DNA from: Heterobilharzia americana
Lineage: Eukaryota; Platyhelminthes; Trematoda; Strigeidida; Schistosomatidae
Direction: 5' to 3'
Assembly: GCA_944470555.2 (NCBI GenBank)
Contig: OX104127.1
Span: 116,774,741 to 116,838,740 of the forward strand
DNA length: 64,000 bases
Below, piece after piece: positions 13,801 through 29,100 of this stretch (position 1 is its first letter; the number at the start of each line of letters is the position of its first letter). The notes beneath the pieces are model-generated. The model was not told the DNA's origin. It made no database searches and worked only from the letters and a program-made list of their open reading frames with translations. The position numbers were made by a program, and so were the translations under genes.

Positions 13801-14145
13801 ATAATTCACTCATATAGAGCGATGGAATTTAATTCTGAAGCTTACATGAATGTTTCACCAGCGTTCATTCTCAACAAACGGGCTAATCTTCTCAGAATAA
13901 ATGTATCCTGGACATGTGAAGAAAATGGTCCTTATCATAGCAAGGTGTTTTGTGTCAAAGTTACCATTATTCCGCACATATCGCATGATTCTGAAGTGTA
14001 TTTTGGTATTGGAAAAAGTATTACAGAAGCAAAACATAAAGCCGCTGAAAGTGCACTGCGCTCTTGCAAATTATTCCAAAGCAACTCTAAATTCAGTTTA
14101 GAGTCATCACGAATGGAAAGCACTTGTATAAAAGCAAAAAAAAGT
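13801..14145 (+). CDS. STAU: Staufen-like exon a: dsRBD1
   Basis: Encodes a complete dsRBD: helix 1 (SPAFILNKRANLL), the GPYHSKVF strand, and the closing GIGKSITEAKHKAAESAL helix with the conserved basic residues and AA. It ends in phase 0 at a gtaagt donor (14146). Either an internal exon (acceptor at 13799-13800) or a first exon starting at ATG 13822. Upstream coding exons were not recognised. Confidence 0.85.
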
Positions 14146-17100
14146 GTAAGTGCTATGTCTTTTCACTTTTATTTTCTGATCTTTATAAACGCGAGTTTGA
14201 ACGTAAACAGAAGTATGCAAGAGCTGGTTTGGAATATGTGACTTACTGGCTAAAGAAAAGCGTCTATCTTGGTGAATGACTCTTCCAAGTTGCTCGTGAA
14301 CTAAAAATAACTAAATTTCACTAACTGATCATTGATTTTATATTTAAATTAGCTCATTTGCTGACTATTTTTTTTACTTCCTTTATGTTTCATTACTTGA
14401 AGACCATATTGTTAGATATGTATTGAAGATAAGTCGAGTTAATTGGCAACAAATTTTACTGATTGTTTTTATTCCTCATAAACATTACAGGTGGAGCCTT
14501 TCATTATTCTTACTGAGTGTGTTTCAACTTCTGATACTGCAACAGCACAGCTTAGACGACTTCTTAATTTACTTGGTTCGAAAGTAAAACTCAATTACTC
14601 AGGGCATATTGAAAATGGCAGTTTGGTAAGCAATATTTACATATTATTACTTTACAAGCCCATTGGATCTTATTTAATAAGAATACGACTGTCTTTCAGT
14701 TTGCTGTTAATATTTAATAACTTAGTGTATCAAAGTATAAAGTGGTGTTTGTCGGAGAGAAGAAAAACTGTTGAGTAAATGCAGTTGAACTCCAGGTACT
14801 TTACTGAAGCAGAAGATACATTTTCCGTCTCTCTGTTAATCATAATGAATGATATACGCACGTTTCATAGGTGACCACAAGCTATGGTTTGTGTATTCAA
14901 CTTCACAAGAGGCATTAATCTAGTATAGCCACAGTATTGTGGTCAAATGCCTCAACTTGTTCTTTTCATGCCGATAAGTGAGCTCGTGATAATATGGTTC
15001 TAATGTTGGCAATAAAAATATTCTGCTTAAATATCTGGTTGATCTTTAGCGAAATCATTCTTCTGCCCGAAAAATTAGCATATTAGATCTACTCACATCA
15101 TATTAGAGATTTCAACTTCTGAACCCTATGCCAAGTCGAACAACAGGCATCGCTCACCAGAACTGTGGAATCTTTAGCCATGGATGTATGCTGCATCTCT
15201 GAGAAACGATCAGAGAACCCAAGGTTGCTTATTAGATTGACCCCACTGGGTCATTGCGTTGATTCTTCAACATTCACCTTACGAGTTCCCAGAAATTTAA
15301 CACTCGTAGGCACAGCATTGAGTTGTAAAGCAGAAGGCACACTTCTGGACTAGATACCAGTCAACAGCCGTCCGTTTGCTGTTCGACTGATTGGATCTAT
15401 AAGAACTAGGAAGGGTTGTGGTTCTAACCGGTACCCATTTATAATGTCCACCTACACCCCCCGAACTGCCCTTCGGAAGAGACAAGGGATGAATTCCATC
15501 AAAAGCTGTCAACTCTGCTACATAAAGTGAAACGCTTAGATATAGTCATAATAGGAGGCGACTTAAACGCTCAAGTAAGGAAGCTGGGCCAATCCGAAAG
15601 GCATCTTGGAAGTACCTACAGTATACCATACCAATGGACTGATAAAGGTGATTGTCAGTAGCAATTTTGTCCCGAAAATCACTTGTTTCTAGCCAGCACT
15701 AACTTCAATCATAAGGTGAAAAACTGTCTCACCTGGCGTCTGCTAAAATAAAATCAGCGATGGACAAGGATAGATCATATTGCTATGAATCATCATTGAA
15801 GGACATCAGTGGATGATTGTGTTTTATGGAGTACCTGTCTAGTTGCACCACGCGTTTGTATGGGCTTGTGTATGTCTGCGACTTACTGGTCGCAGGAAGC
15901 AGGTGGCAATGAAACCTGTCCATGCTCGATCGGAAGATGCGAATGTTAAGTACGTATTTACACAGGAATAGCTAAACATTTATTTAAGTGTAACAGCAAT
16001 CCTCATCCTGAGGAAACCTGGCGTGATACTAAGTTTACCGTAGAAACAGCGGTAAACACGGTTAGCAACCCAAATCTTAAGTTCAGCAAACATCAGTTGA
16101 TTTCCACAACGTCATGTAATTCTTGTGAGAAGACTCACCTCATTTGGCTGTGAGCACGATGAAGAGCGAAGGCATCTTAAAGGTAATTTGATTGCCAGTC
16201 TTCTCTATGCTCGTGACCAGGGGTAGTAAAAGCGAAAGAGATGGCAAGAGCGTCAGCGTTAGATAACACCCGGCAATTACTTAGGTTTAATAAGGATATT
16301 GGCAAGAAGACGAAGGTTGGTGGAATCATTCCGTAAAGTTTCGGAGGCTGACAGCCTCGGGATAGAAGAATATCATGAAGCTCATTTCAACTGGCGCATA
16401 GCAACGCTTCAGTTGCCCAGCATCCATCTTAAACCTAAGTGGGACGCATAAACCAACCCCTCAACTTTCGTCGAAGTTGAGAAAACTGTTTCAAAAAATG
16501 CGAAGCAGTAGGACATGATGGCTTGCCATCAGAAGCTTCTAAGGATAGAGTTAGTAAATTGTTGATCAGAGTGACGAAGGTACTAGGTAGTTTATGGGAA
16601 TCGGAGATAGTGTCGTCAGACTGACCTACTTCCCTGATCATTCCAGTTTATAAAATGGGAGATAAATCCTCTTGTCATAACCGTAGAGGAATCAGTTTAA
16701 CAAACATCGTGTCTAAGATCCTTGGGTCCATAGTTATCGAACGTGTAAATGGAGCTCGAGGACGGATAACTCAAGGAAACTAGGCAGGTCTCAAACCTGG
16801 ATGAGGTTGCATCGACCAGACCTTCATTCTTCGTCAGGCGATGTAACACACGCGCACTTACAGGCACACTTGCCATATTTTTTAACCTGAAGGCAAAGTT
16901 GGACTCTGTCGATGGTGAGGTGTTGTGGCAGTGTCTGACTGTAAAAAAAGTACCGAGAAAATACGTAACGCCAATCAAACCTCTTTAATCTAACTGACGC
17001 AGCCGTGTTAGGGCATAGAGAGAGTTGTCATCAGAATTGACAACAACTAGTGGTGTCTTTCAGGGATACGCATTGTCACTTTAATTTTGTTATATATGTA

Positions 17101-20100
17101 CTAATAGATATAACTCTAGGTATGTTTGAGTTCACAGGTAATTATTTACTGGTCGGAGGTCATTTGGTTGATTTGAAATGAGCAGACGTCATTGTCTTAC
17201 CAAGTTAAGATGCTGACAAAATGCAGGGTCTCCTGATCGCGTTGAGCAGAAATCTGTCTATGTTTGGTGTGTGTTTTATAGCTGTGAAATGCTGCTCCAG
17301 GATTAGTCTGTATCTGCTCCTAGTTTAACAACAGGAGTGAAGTGGTTCAATGCGTCCACCACCTAACTTACTTGGGGAGTTTCAGCAGCCTGATGAAATC
17401 TCAGCTCAGATACTTTAAGCCCGTTTGGCATTTGCCAAGATGCATTATCTCTGGTGCCTGCAAAGTATCTGACTATCTGTTGAAGGATGAGTATGCTGCG
17501 CTTCGGTTTGTTCTGTTCTATTCTATAGTTGAGAGTCATGACAGTTAAAAGTAAAATTTTTCTTTGTAGCATTGCCCGTGTACGGTGGAATTACCATGTT
17601 AGTAATGCCAAGGTCAAGTGAAGGATACTAGGCAAGGGAGGCAAATCAGTCGATGGGGTTTTGAACCTTTAGATGGCTTGGATATATGTTGCGCATGGCG
17701 AGCCACCACCTACCTCAGTGTGCAATGCACGGAGAATTTGGTTTAGGTTGGAGGAAGTTTCAGGGTGGCCAAACCAAAACAGGGCACCAGCCGATAAAAT
17801 CTCTGACTGCTATTCTGAATCGTTTAAGGAAGTAGACTACGTGATTGGGGTTACCGAGACGATAGGAATCAGGGATTGAGAGCGCTTGGTGACATGGCTG
17901 AAAATCGATCACAGTGGCTTAGGTGTGTTCACTTTGATGTCTTCTATGGTTTGAATATTTTGATTGACTTTATTTTCAAATTCGCTCTTCTCCTGTACAT
18001 CCTTGTCTCTTTTGATATGTGTTTCCTACCCACTGTTTCTTTTCCTACTGCTGTGGTGTGGCAACTTGAACCTATGCACTTGTGTGCTAGGTTCTACTTT
18101 GATTTTGTCTCTCTGGTAAATCATAAATATTGCTTAGTGAAAAAGGAAATTAGTTGTGAAGCTGATGTACTTTTGAATTGGGAAATAGAGCAAGCTAAAG
18201 GCGTTGTTTTGTGATTATCAGCAGAACGGGATAACATTTTGACATTAGAACAATCTCTTGTTTGTTGTGATATGATTTTCTGATAGCACATGCTGTTAGA
18301 TGCTTCAGAAATACGTTTTCGAATTCTAACGAGTCCTTTTTGGGTGGTGTTTTTCAAACAAGTATTACATTCATGGTTTCTAGTCACGTGCAAATGTATA
18401 CCAAGACTATAAATTTATGGGCTTTGTGCTCATTTTTTTAAACGTGTGACATTCAACCAGTGGTTTGAGAGTTAATCATCTGTTCCATCCGCTTTAGTCT
18501 CTACCCAATTTGAGCCCTACTTAGTGGTAACTCCCGCTTTAAGTTTCATAAGATTGAATGACTTTCATCTGTCCTTGCATCGACCGTTGTCTCAATAAAG
18601 CCAGTACGTTTTGCCAATTTACGTTTACTGAGTAATTGGCGTTTTACTAACACTACTTTTTGTTAATAGCAATAAAAGTTAGACTTCTCTTTCGTTAGGC
18701 TTTTTGTTTCTATTTTATCTAAAATTAGCCTATTATGCATAATGCAACGGCAGGTATTGTTGGTCGGCAGTATGTTGGAAGCGCAACAACCAAGTCAGGC
18801 GCTGAGCAAGAAGCATGCAAAGCAGCTTTAGAGGTTTGTTGTGTGAATTTATGCATATATATGTTTATGCAACAGAAAATTTCGAAAAACAGAGTGACTG
18901 GGTTACAGTAATCAAGTAGAGCTTTAGGTTTTGTATATTCATTGTTTCAGCACATCATTCATTTATTATTTAAGAGAATAAGTTGACTGGGTTGTAGCTA
19001 ATTCTTGCGCAGAGTCGTTATCTCATGGTACAACATAGTTTTACGTTTTTTGATTTCTTCATGAACTGATATGTTTAATATGAACTTGTCTCATTCTTCC
19101 GAACGAGAATTTAGTATATGTTCACTGTAATGGGCATGCTAGTTTATTTATTTAGTGTACTACACTGTGATATGGAACTACCTATATACGGCTAAACATT
19201 TTAAATAACTAGTTGTTTTCAACAGATTTTGTTGCACTTTCTTCGGTAATAAATCCATGAATGAAATCGCACAAAAGTAGTAAGTAAATTTAAAGCTCAC
19301 AGTTTTATGAATAGATAAAATCAGATAAGTGTTAATGTAAAAGGTGAAGGGAATGTGAAACTACTTTTTTTTAAATGGAATAAAACGAATGACCACCGGC
19401 ATATTAATAATCAGTTTGATAAAATTAGTATCTAATATTAAATAGTCTGTAGTCACTCAACGGAACTAGAGCACAGAGATAAGAAATCTTAGAAAACTAG
19501 ATAAGCATCTTGTGTCAACGAGTGTGAATTAATCAGTTTCTCATCCTTCGTTTGGTCTTGAGATACAGGATTATTTACTGGTTCCTGACAATTTCATGAG
19601 AAGAGATTTTACTCTTCCAACTGAAAGGTACTGTGGTAGCTTTTGACTATAAAGTATCAAGCAAGTATGGCTGGAACTTATCTAGTCGAACTGAAGGATA
19701 CAGACAACATCTATGTGTTAGATCAAAAAGCTAAAAACATACATTATCTTTTGGATACCTTAAGAAAAATCGGTCACAGTGGCACAGATGCATTCATTTC
19801 TTAACGTATTCTAAGGCTTGAAAATCTGCGATAACCTTTATTTTCAAATTGGTTATCCTCTCACACAACTTTGTTTACTTTAATATCGCTCTTTTCCTAT
19901 CAGATTGTTCTTTTTGTGTGGCAACTTCAGCCGATGCACTTGTGTGCGGGGCTCTACTTTGCTTTCGTCTGTCTATCTGTCGGAAGTCTTAAGATATTTG
20001 TCACACGTGAAACATAAGATGATGCTTTGCAACCAGTCAATATTAACTCCTCTTCTGAGTATAACAGGTGAAGTGTTAAAATTCAATAATAACTCGTTTG

Positions 20101-23100
20101 GGGTTTGCCAACCTACTCTGATTAAATATCGGATTACTTACCAAAGGTAAAGTATGCCGTAAAGCAGTTTGTTCTATCTTATTATATTAGCCTAAACATA
20201 GCACTTAAGACTGCCATGTCAAGAGACAATATGTTTTCTGTTATAGTTTTATTCGTAGTATTGCTGGCGCTTAATGTAGCTTTAGTAGAAGTTGTTTTAA
20301 GGTTGGATATAGATCGTTAGACAAGAAAGGTAATTTAGTCAATGTGATTGTAAGCTTATGTCTACTGACTTTATTGGGACAAATGTTACTTATATCAATT
20401 TCTTGTTTACCTTGATATGCTATTTTAGTTGCAATAGGATTAGGTTGGAGGAAAGCTAAGGATAACTAGTCCACAACATGGTCGCAATCCATGAAGTTTT
20501 GATCATCGATCTATGTTGTTTTGAGAATTTTTGGCTGCTCTAAGCTCTTTTCAGATGTTTTGAATTAGTAGTTGTAGAGCCGCGATTACATACTTCAAAT
20601 TTGATGCTAGAGCCTCAGACATATTCTTCGCCCGCTTATCGCTATTCTTTTTTCTCTTCTTTGCCAAAGTTTCAATCAAAACAGAATCTTCTCCTTTTTG
20701 CATCTTCTCCAAGAATACAACTGATCCCATCCCATGAAAGCGTAAAGATTCTAATACAGCCTCCAAAGATATCACATGTTACATTCAACTTGCAACAGCT
20801 TTAGTTTACTGAAACTATGTTCCTGTAAAGTTTTTTGCATTATGGAATGAATCAAATCATTTTGAATTAAATTGAAATTAACTTATGTATACAGTGACCA
20901 TATTTTTTGTTTTTGGTAATATTTTAAGTAAAGATACCGCTAGAGACCACACTAATAGTTGTGATTTTAGCCTGAAAAACATGAATGAAATCGTATGAAT
21001 ACAGTAATAATGATGGAAAATCGTCGAGAATTCTTAGGCAAACGGGAGATAAAAAGGTATTCTAAGTTATAAATGTTTTCAGTTACTTTTTTCAATGATA
21101 CATTAAGAAATAAAATCGTATTAATACATAGTCTTATCTTTAATAGTGATAGTGTCATGTAAGTAGTCAGTGGATGCAAATGAATCTTTCTAATAAAAAA
21201 GTTTCTATACGAATTGAGCACTTTCAATAATCATTTTATTGGACTGTATTGGTTTAACCGATGAATAAATAATATTGATTGTTACTAACTGTGCTTTAGA
21301 TAGTTTAAATAAATAAAAATGTTCACATCTCAGAGCGTTAAAAGAACTAGAATCCTCTCTAAAATGACCAGTTCCCTTTATGAATTTTGACAGTACAACA
21401 ATTCGATTTTATGTAATGTATTTGTGCCACAAATTTTGAACAGTCTAATTATACAGCTGCTCACTTCGGGTATATATCTGAAAGATAACTGAAAATCAAC
21501 GAAATATTGACTTCAAAGGGTAATAAAACTGATGGTACTACCTTCTCTTGCATAACATTCACTGTGAGTAAAGTAATTCAAATTTATTAGTTTTTCGTAT
21601 GACTTTAGCGTTCCTATTTTGGAAGCTTATTGTGTAGCATACTCATTAAAACATACTTTTAGTATGTTCACTGAGTGATGATTGAAGATGAAATGAAAAT
21701 TCAGACCGTGGCCGGATTCGAACTAACAACCAACGGGATAACCGCCCGGTGTTCTATCAACTGAGCTACGAGATTCGACTGCTGACCAGATTTTTACTTC
21801 ATTTCAGTCACTAGGGGTCTTTCCCGACTACCATGTGAATTTGTGACGCGTTGCTATCACTTGGTCGTAGTATTAGTGCATTTGTAACTGGTGCATATTT
21901 TAACATTGTAGTAAAAGTAATTCTTACCATTATTCTTTTCTTATTCGTGTTTAGGCGCTACGTAGATCTCTTTTGTCATATATTAAAACACAGCAAATGA
22001 AGAGAAAGGGAGCAGATAATTTTGATAGATGTGTTGATCATTTTATTCATCCAAAGTCACCAGTATGGCGATTACGTATTCTTGCCGGTCTACATTTTAC
22101 TCATCCCTACTTTAAGGTTAGACTGTAGTAAATTTTTAATGCTCTCTGTGTTTGAATTTTAATGCACTTGTAATTAGTGTTAGATAAACAGGAAGCTCTA
22201 TCGAATACTTTCAACCGTCTAACATCAGTCACATTGTACTGTAAAGCTGAGTCTTCTAGCTTAGTGACCATATTGCAAAAAAGATCAAAATCTAGTCAAC
22301 ACTTAGAATTACGTAACACAAAGTCGGTTACTGTTTGGTGAATAATATACTCTGTTGGTTAGCACGACTCTTAATTCCAACTCTGTTGAGATTTATATTT
22401 TACAAAAGGCGTTACAAACGAAGGAAAGAGCCTAGTTTATCTGTAGTGTATAAGAAGGGGCATACTTAGTATTATTTCCCAACTTAAGAGTGTTCAAGTG
22501 TTTGTTCCATTTTATTTGGTGTGCTTGAATGTTTATTACTTGGTATAAGTTCATATGGCCCAGTTTCCAAATACTCCAGTGATTTCTTTTCATAATCTTC
22601 TTTACCCAGCACGACCGTATCATTGCCTTTGTCTGCTTTAGTTATGACTATTGATTTGTCAGACATTAAAGTTTTTAAAACTATTCGTTCCGCCTTCGTT
22701 AAGTTAAAAGCGACGGGCTTCTGATTTGCTATGATAGTTCCGACTTCATGACGTATTGTATCCCCTTCTTTCTGTATAAGGAATAGAAGTGGCTCCATAA
22801 TTGGGGCTAATTCCATCGTTCTTAGAAGCTTTCAGGACAAGTGCCAACTGTGTAAGTTACTCAGGCAAATCTAGTTCTCAAGTCCAACCAACCTTACAGC
22901 AGTGTTCTCATCGATCATATTTTAATAATAGACGTTGATTGTTCAATGAAGAAACTTTCAGTCCGTGCCCAAATCAACCTGGTTGTGATAGGAGATGGGC
23001 AAAATGTGGGTGTCTTTCGCCCTTGAGGCTCGTCGGTGATCTCTCAGGATAATTATCATCCGCAGAAAACTTCTTCCAGAAACTGTACTTAACTAGATAT

Positions 23101-26100
23101 TTTCCACAACATTGGCAGTATGCTTGTCATTACATTAATCTGCTTCTAATTGTTGGCCTTAGTAAAAGTTAGGATATCTATTAGGGTGTGTACCTCTGGA
23201 ATTCGTATCGGTTTTGAAGTATTTATCGGTAACCTGGGATGCTCTGCAGTCTAGAAGTACTAAGTTTCAATTTTGATTCCATACTTCAGTTTCATAGTAT
23301 TGAAATAACTGTTCAGCTACTCAAGAAACCAGTCGTAAAATCTTGTTTTGAGGTTACAACGGTGTCTTCCACATACTTGCATTATATTCTTAGTCGGATG
23401 CTATGTTATTAGAATGAATCTGGTTCTAAATATTGCATTCAAAAAGTAATCGTGGGTTAGATCAGTAAGCTCAAAACTAGATCAAAGATGTTTTAGTTTA
23501 AAATTTCCCTCAGAAGGTGGAAAGCGTCGAAGTTACTCGAAATTCGATAGCATTACAGATGTCGACGCCAAATGGATTACATCTAGGTCTAGATAATGGA
23601 GTCATATTGTAATAAAGATTTAACCACTTTAATGTTTTATTGAACTGGAATATTTGTATATAGATAAGTTACATAAAAGTCTCGGGGCTGTTGAAGAATA
23701 TTTCCAGTCCAGAACTAATGTAACCAAGATATTAGGTTTGTGAATTTCCAGATTATACAGACATGAAAGAGTGGGTATATACTTGATTCACCACAATATC
23801 TCATCGTTTGACATTGCAACAGTGTGCAATTGACTTCACACGCACATGATGCTTTATGAAAAGCTGACATAATTCACCACTGAACGATGTGAATAGTTAG
23901 AAAATTCTGTAATTAAACAGCTTTATTTATAACTTTTTGCATAAAATGGCTTAATATCGGTAAAAGGTTGTGATTTCCAGGAAATAGGGAACAATCAGAA
24001 ATGTATGTGGTTTCGACTTTCTCAGAAGCACAAAAGTAGTGCAGATCCTTAGCCAACGCAAGACTTATGTTGTGTGAAAGTTTGAAAGAAGATCAAGATT
24101 TCTTAGAAATCATCTTTCTCTTACAAGAAAGATGATTGGTGGTTTCATTGGTAACTGAGTTAATAATGTGGTGAGATAATAAGTTTAAACATTATTTAAA
24201 GTCTTCTCTTAAGAAATGTTTCAAGTCTATGTCCATCTTACCACAAAATGAGTTTTCGTCTTTTTTGTGGAGAAATATGCAGCATGACTTAACAGAGACT
24301 TAACTACTGACTTGACATGTGTACGAAAGGTGTAAGTGATCTGACCAATTCCTCTGCGATTTAGCCTCAATTGCGAGTAGTAAAAACAAAAATCATTCTT
24401 TTTTATCAGTTGGTCTTTCTGTTTCTGCTATCTGTTGCTGTATGAACCAAAAGTAATGGACTTTTTCAAATTTAATTAAAGAAATAGCTATTAGTTGTAT
24501 TTAAATAAAGTCAATTAAATTGATCATTTTCACTAGCGTGGTGCTGATAATGCTTCTGTTATAATCTCTGTTTATTATTAGATCAAAAAGTCAACTGATT
24601 GTGAGCCATACGGATTTACTTGTACATGTGTGTTAGATGGTTGGAAGTCTACTGAAAGTTGGTCTACATCGACAAAGAAAGCTCAAGATGCTGCTGCTCA
24701 ATCAATGTTGAATAATTTAAATCAGATTGAGAGTAAATGTTCAACAGTTCAGTTGTTTAGTGAAGCATTAGATACTACACCAAAGTGTTCACGTACAAAA
24801 AATACAAAATTATGCAAAGTATGTTGTTTTTGTAGCGATGCATTTTACTGAAGGTTTTAACGTTATAAAAGACAGATAGTTAAACAAACATATGGTAGTA
24901 CTTGGCATAAATGACTATTGGCTGCAGTTACCGCACTGTATAGTAGCACAGCTAAGGTAAATAGAGAAGAGGAAAACAAAAGGGATGGTACAGTAATATA
25001 GACAGTGATAAGTAAAGCGAGAAAAAAGTAGTTAAGAGATATAGGGCCTTAAAGTCATCAAGAATCACAGAACGATAAGGCATGAATACTGACACTAGAA
25101 GATTCCAAGCCATATCACCTCATGTCTCTCACCATCGATTTGAATCATCGTGTGCATCCTGACCAGGACATTCTTATCTTTGCACACAAGCCAAAATAAC
25201 AGTTAGAAGCCTCATAGACTAATACCGTATAACGACTCCTTACTCGATGTTCATTTTACCCTATAGAACAATGGATAATGTATACTTGTAACTACCTCAG
25301 TTAAAAGAAATTTCGAATCTTGATAATTAATTTTGCTTCTTTATGTAGAACTGTACTGTGGTGTTGAAGATTTTGCATTTCTCCAATATTATGTGCTTAC
25401 TTTAAAGTAATTATTTATTGATCCATAACAACTCTAATCTCATTAATGTCTAAGAAAGAGTATTCTTATCTTTTCTCACAAACTTCATTCAGAAACTATT
25501 CGAAGTAGTTAAAAGGGTAATTATCCGACTCTCGTATCCTCCTTATACCTCGGTCAATGTAGTCAATGGTCCTGCATCATTGTTTTTAACTAGAAAGACT
25601 CGTTAATTTTAGGCTGTGTTTGAGAACTGATTCCTTTGTTCAACCTAACCTGCAGCTGCATAGTTTTTCAACTTGTGGGTAACTGGAGATCAGGTTAATT
25701 AAATCTCAAAGTTTTCTATCCATCCTATCAGTCACCTATTCTCTTTGGTTACGGTTGTGGTGATGCGAAGAATAATTCTTCGACATCGTTCACTGCCTTC
25801 TTAAGTAGTACATAACAACCTTTTCCCAATTTCTTTCGTACTCAGTTCATTTTTCTCTCCTTTGGTTGCTTTTCTCTTTTAGTGCCTCTTAATAGATCCG
25901 TTAACTTGATATAATGCACTCTATGCAAAGTTCTACTCTATCATGTTTCCTTGCCTCTCTTTCAAGAAATGAATTGTGTTACTTGCAGTTGCACACTATT
26001 CTTCATCAGTCAGGTTTAAGTTGATTTAGATAGGAATGCGATTCGCGGTGTTGTATTTCTACTACAGTTCAGCATGTGTTTAACAAAACAGGTCTGAAAG

Positions 26101-29100
26101 GCAATTAGAAATTTTTCAGTGACTGTGGTATACCATACACAGATGATCTTATGTGTACATTGTTGTAGTCATTATAAAAGACAAATTTTTCAGACGGAAA
26201 AACGGAAAATAAGTGTATTAGAGTTGTCGACAAGTTTTTATGTTAGTCCTGCAGTATAGTTTTAGTGTGAGAATCCATTTAGCCGTTTATTGTAACAACA
26301 AATTACTTTTCGGTGGTTATGTTATAACAAATTGTTATAACAGGAAATAACTTATCAGCTTTTCACTTGATGCATTGTAATAAATGGCACAATCATATGA
26401 ACCTTTTTTAATTGAATAACTCCTGATGGCCATAAGTCACTCACTGAAGTGAATGACGAATTGACTATGAGCAAGTCTTTCCTTACGCGTTATGCTTGCG
26501 CAATCATATATATGACTTTTCAGATGATTATAGCCCAACAATATTAGAAAAATACTCAGTAAGTACATCTAGGATAGAGAATAAACAACATATTTTAAAA
26601 ACAACCGTTACTTCTGAAACGTGAATTTGTGCTTTCATACTCTTTTTCCGTTAACTGTTCGAAACTGTTTTATCGTTTCATGTTCCACTTTTTAAATGGG
26701 TCAGTTACACTGACTGAGGGTTTCACTCGTTTTTTGTCGCTGAATTAGTGCACCCTGCAGTCTTTCACGTTGGAACACTCATCTTGTGGATTTCTATCAA
26801 TTCTGCAAGGAGTTCAACATTTTGACAATAGTGAGATAGCCGTTATGGGTTAAGAACTTGAAATAGCAGTTTAATCATAAACACTGTCATGTTATCTACA
26901 CCTACCTTGATGGTGGTAAATATCTTCTATCTGTGCTATCTGTATTTATCTTTGAACCGTCATTGTTAATTTCAGACCAAGGTACAATTCAATCATAATC
27001 GGGCTTTTGATGAATCAGTACATCCTGTTTGTAGACTGGAGTGTTTTCGAGCTTCAAAAAACTTGGATAAAGTGAGATATATTCTGTTAAATGAACAGTC
27101 AGAACATGGGATGCATCCATCTTTGGCACCCTGTCGACCACCGTTTGTTTACAAGGTTAGTTAGTGTAGAACTGGGGATTTCCTATTTTCATTTTTTGTT
27201 TCTTAATTGTAAAAGCTTTTAAGCCTTCACCGCTAGTCTTTTAGTGCATATATTTGTTGATGTAACATCTACCTTGGAATTCCGAGGTAGTCTAAAACCA
27301 AACGGTTGAGTTATGAGTAAATCCTCGGAGTCAAGATATATGTTTTACTTTAGTACGATACTATTATGACCATTATGATTACAAAATAAACAAGAAGTAT
27401 GAATACTATTATTTTCAATAACTTCTCTTCAAATTCTATGGTTATAAAATGGGATTGTTCGACAGATTGCGTATAGTGCATATAGTAGAAAGTTGAATGT
27501 GATGGTACATAGTGCCAAACGAATGCTGAGTAATCAACAAAGCTGTATTAACATCTATGTGGTGCCCTGTTTCCATCAGGCGTGCCAAGATAGTACTTCT
27601 CTTCTAGCTTATCATGCAAAGGTTGAAGTAATTTTACTAGCCGTTTTGAGGTCGCCCGGTAAAGTCGTGTCTACGATAGAATGAAGAGGCACCTCAGGAT
27701 TGTGTACTTTCTGCAGGTCATACATCTATGGAATCGTGCTGCTTTCAGGTTTCAAACTCCAAAATGTAGAAGAAAAAATGTATCCATTGTCTTTTGGTTT
27801 CTTTAGTGAGGCAATTAAATCCTTTTCTACTTTGTCGGTTAGGTCTTTCGTTTGCTGTGGTTTCCGAAATGCATTAACATCCTGCAATACTAGAGCCGTT
27901 TTGCATACATAATAGATCACTTGTATAATTATAACTCGAGTCCCTTTATCCGGTCTAGTGATGATGTTCTTATTTATTGTGAGTCTTTCCAGAGTCTTAC
28001 GATACTCTCTTAGCAGTATACTCCTTGAAATATTCTTTTTGTTGTCACGCGGATAGCAGTAGTCCACTAGATTTGATTTAAATCCTTCAAATTTAATTTT
28101 GCGACACTTTTACACAAATTAATCAAATAGATATGGTTTAATATTTGGAGCAGCTTTTCCAACAAACAACTGATTCGGTCACTCTTATTGTGGAATTTGA
28201 AGGATTTAAATCAAATCTAGTGGACTACTGCTATCCGCGTGACAACAAAAAGAATATTTCAAGGAGTATACTGCTAAGAGAGTATCGTAAGACTCTGGAA
28301 AGACTCACAATAAATAAGAACATCATCACTAGACCGGATAAAGGGACTCGAGTTATAATTATACAAGTGATCTATAATGTATGCAAAACGGCTCTAGTAT
28401 TGCAGGATGTTAATGCATTTCGGAAACCACAGCAAACGAAAGACCTAACCGACAAAGTAGAAAAGGATTTAATTGCCTCACTAAAGAAACCAAAAGACAA
28501 TGGATACATTTTTTCTTCTACATTTTGGAGTTTGAAACCTGAAAGCAGCACGATTCCATAGATGTATGACCTGCAGAAAGTACACAATCCTGAGGTGCCT
28601 CTTCATTCTATCGTAGACACGACTTTACCGGGCGACCTCAAAACGGCTAGTAAAATTACTTCAACCTTTGCATGATAAGCTAGAAGAGAAGTACTATCTT
28701 GGCACGCCTGATGGAAACAGGGCACCACATAGATGTTAATACAGCTTTTATTGTGATATACTGTGGTCCAAGCACATTACTATGGGTGGCTTGCCAGTTT
28801 CTTTTACTCATAGCTGTACCAGGGGTGAGAAGAAGAACTTATACGCTGAATTGTCAACTTGCCGGACACAAATATGCTCTTGAGAATCTCTACGTGCAAT
28901 TTCGCGGATGAAACATGAAAGTTCTCTCTCTTAAAAATACTACCCACTAGTAATAAGTAGTTTAAAGTTGAAACCATTAAATACATGCGGTTAACCTCAA
29001 GATAGGAGAAAATAAGTTGGAGTATGGAAGACTTAACCACTGCTATATGATGCTTATTTGATAGTTTGATTGAAATTAAAACTTTGTATATTTCATGACT

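Larger units (their letters stand above)
27539..28748. repeat. Near-perfect 555-bp palindrome with 100-bp spacer
   Basis: For every position compared by eye the coordinate sum is constant (56287) from one end of the arms to the other, so there are no indels; I saw one substitution. Outside 27539 and 28748 similarity stops abruptly. Transcription from either side would give a stem of about 555 bp. Confidence 0.9.

Noticed and set aside
17876..18214. 112-codon open frame (+) as a membrane protein
   Set aside because: Its start is the LINE C-terminal motif and the hydrophobic rest is the translated LINE tail.
21700..21780. Functional tRNA gene
   Set aside because: Boxes A and B are present but the acceptor stem does not pair and the anticodon loop lacks T33.
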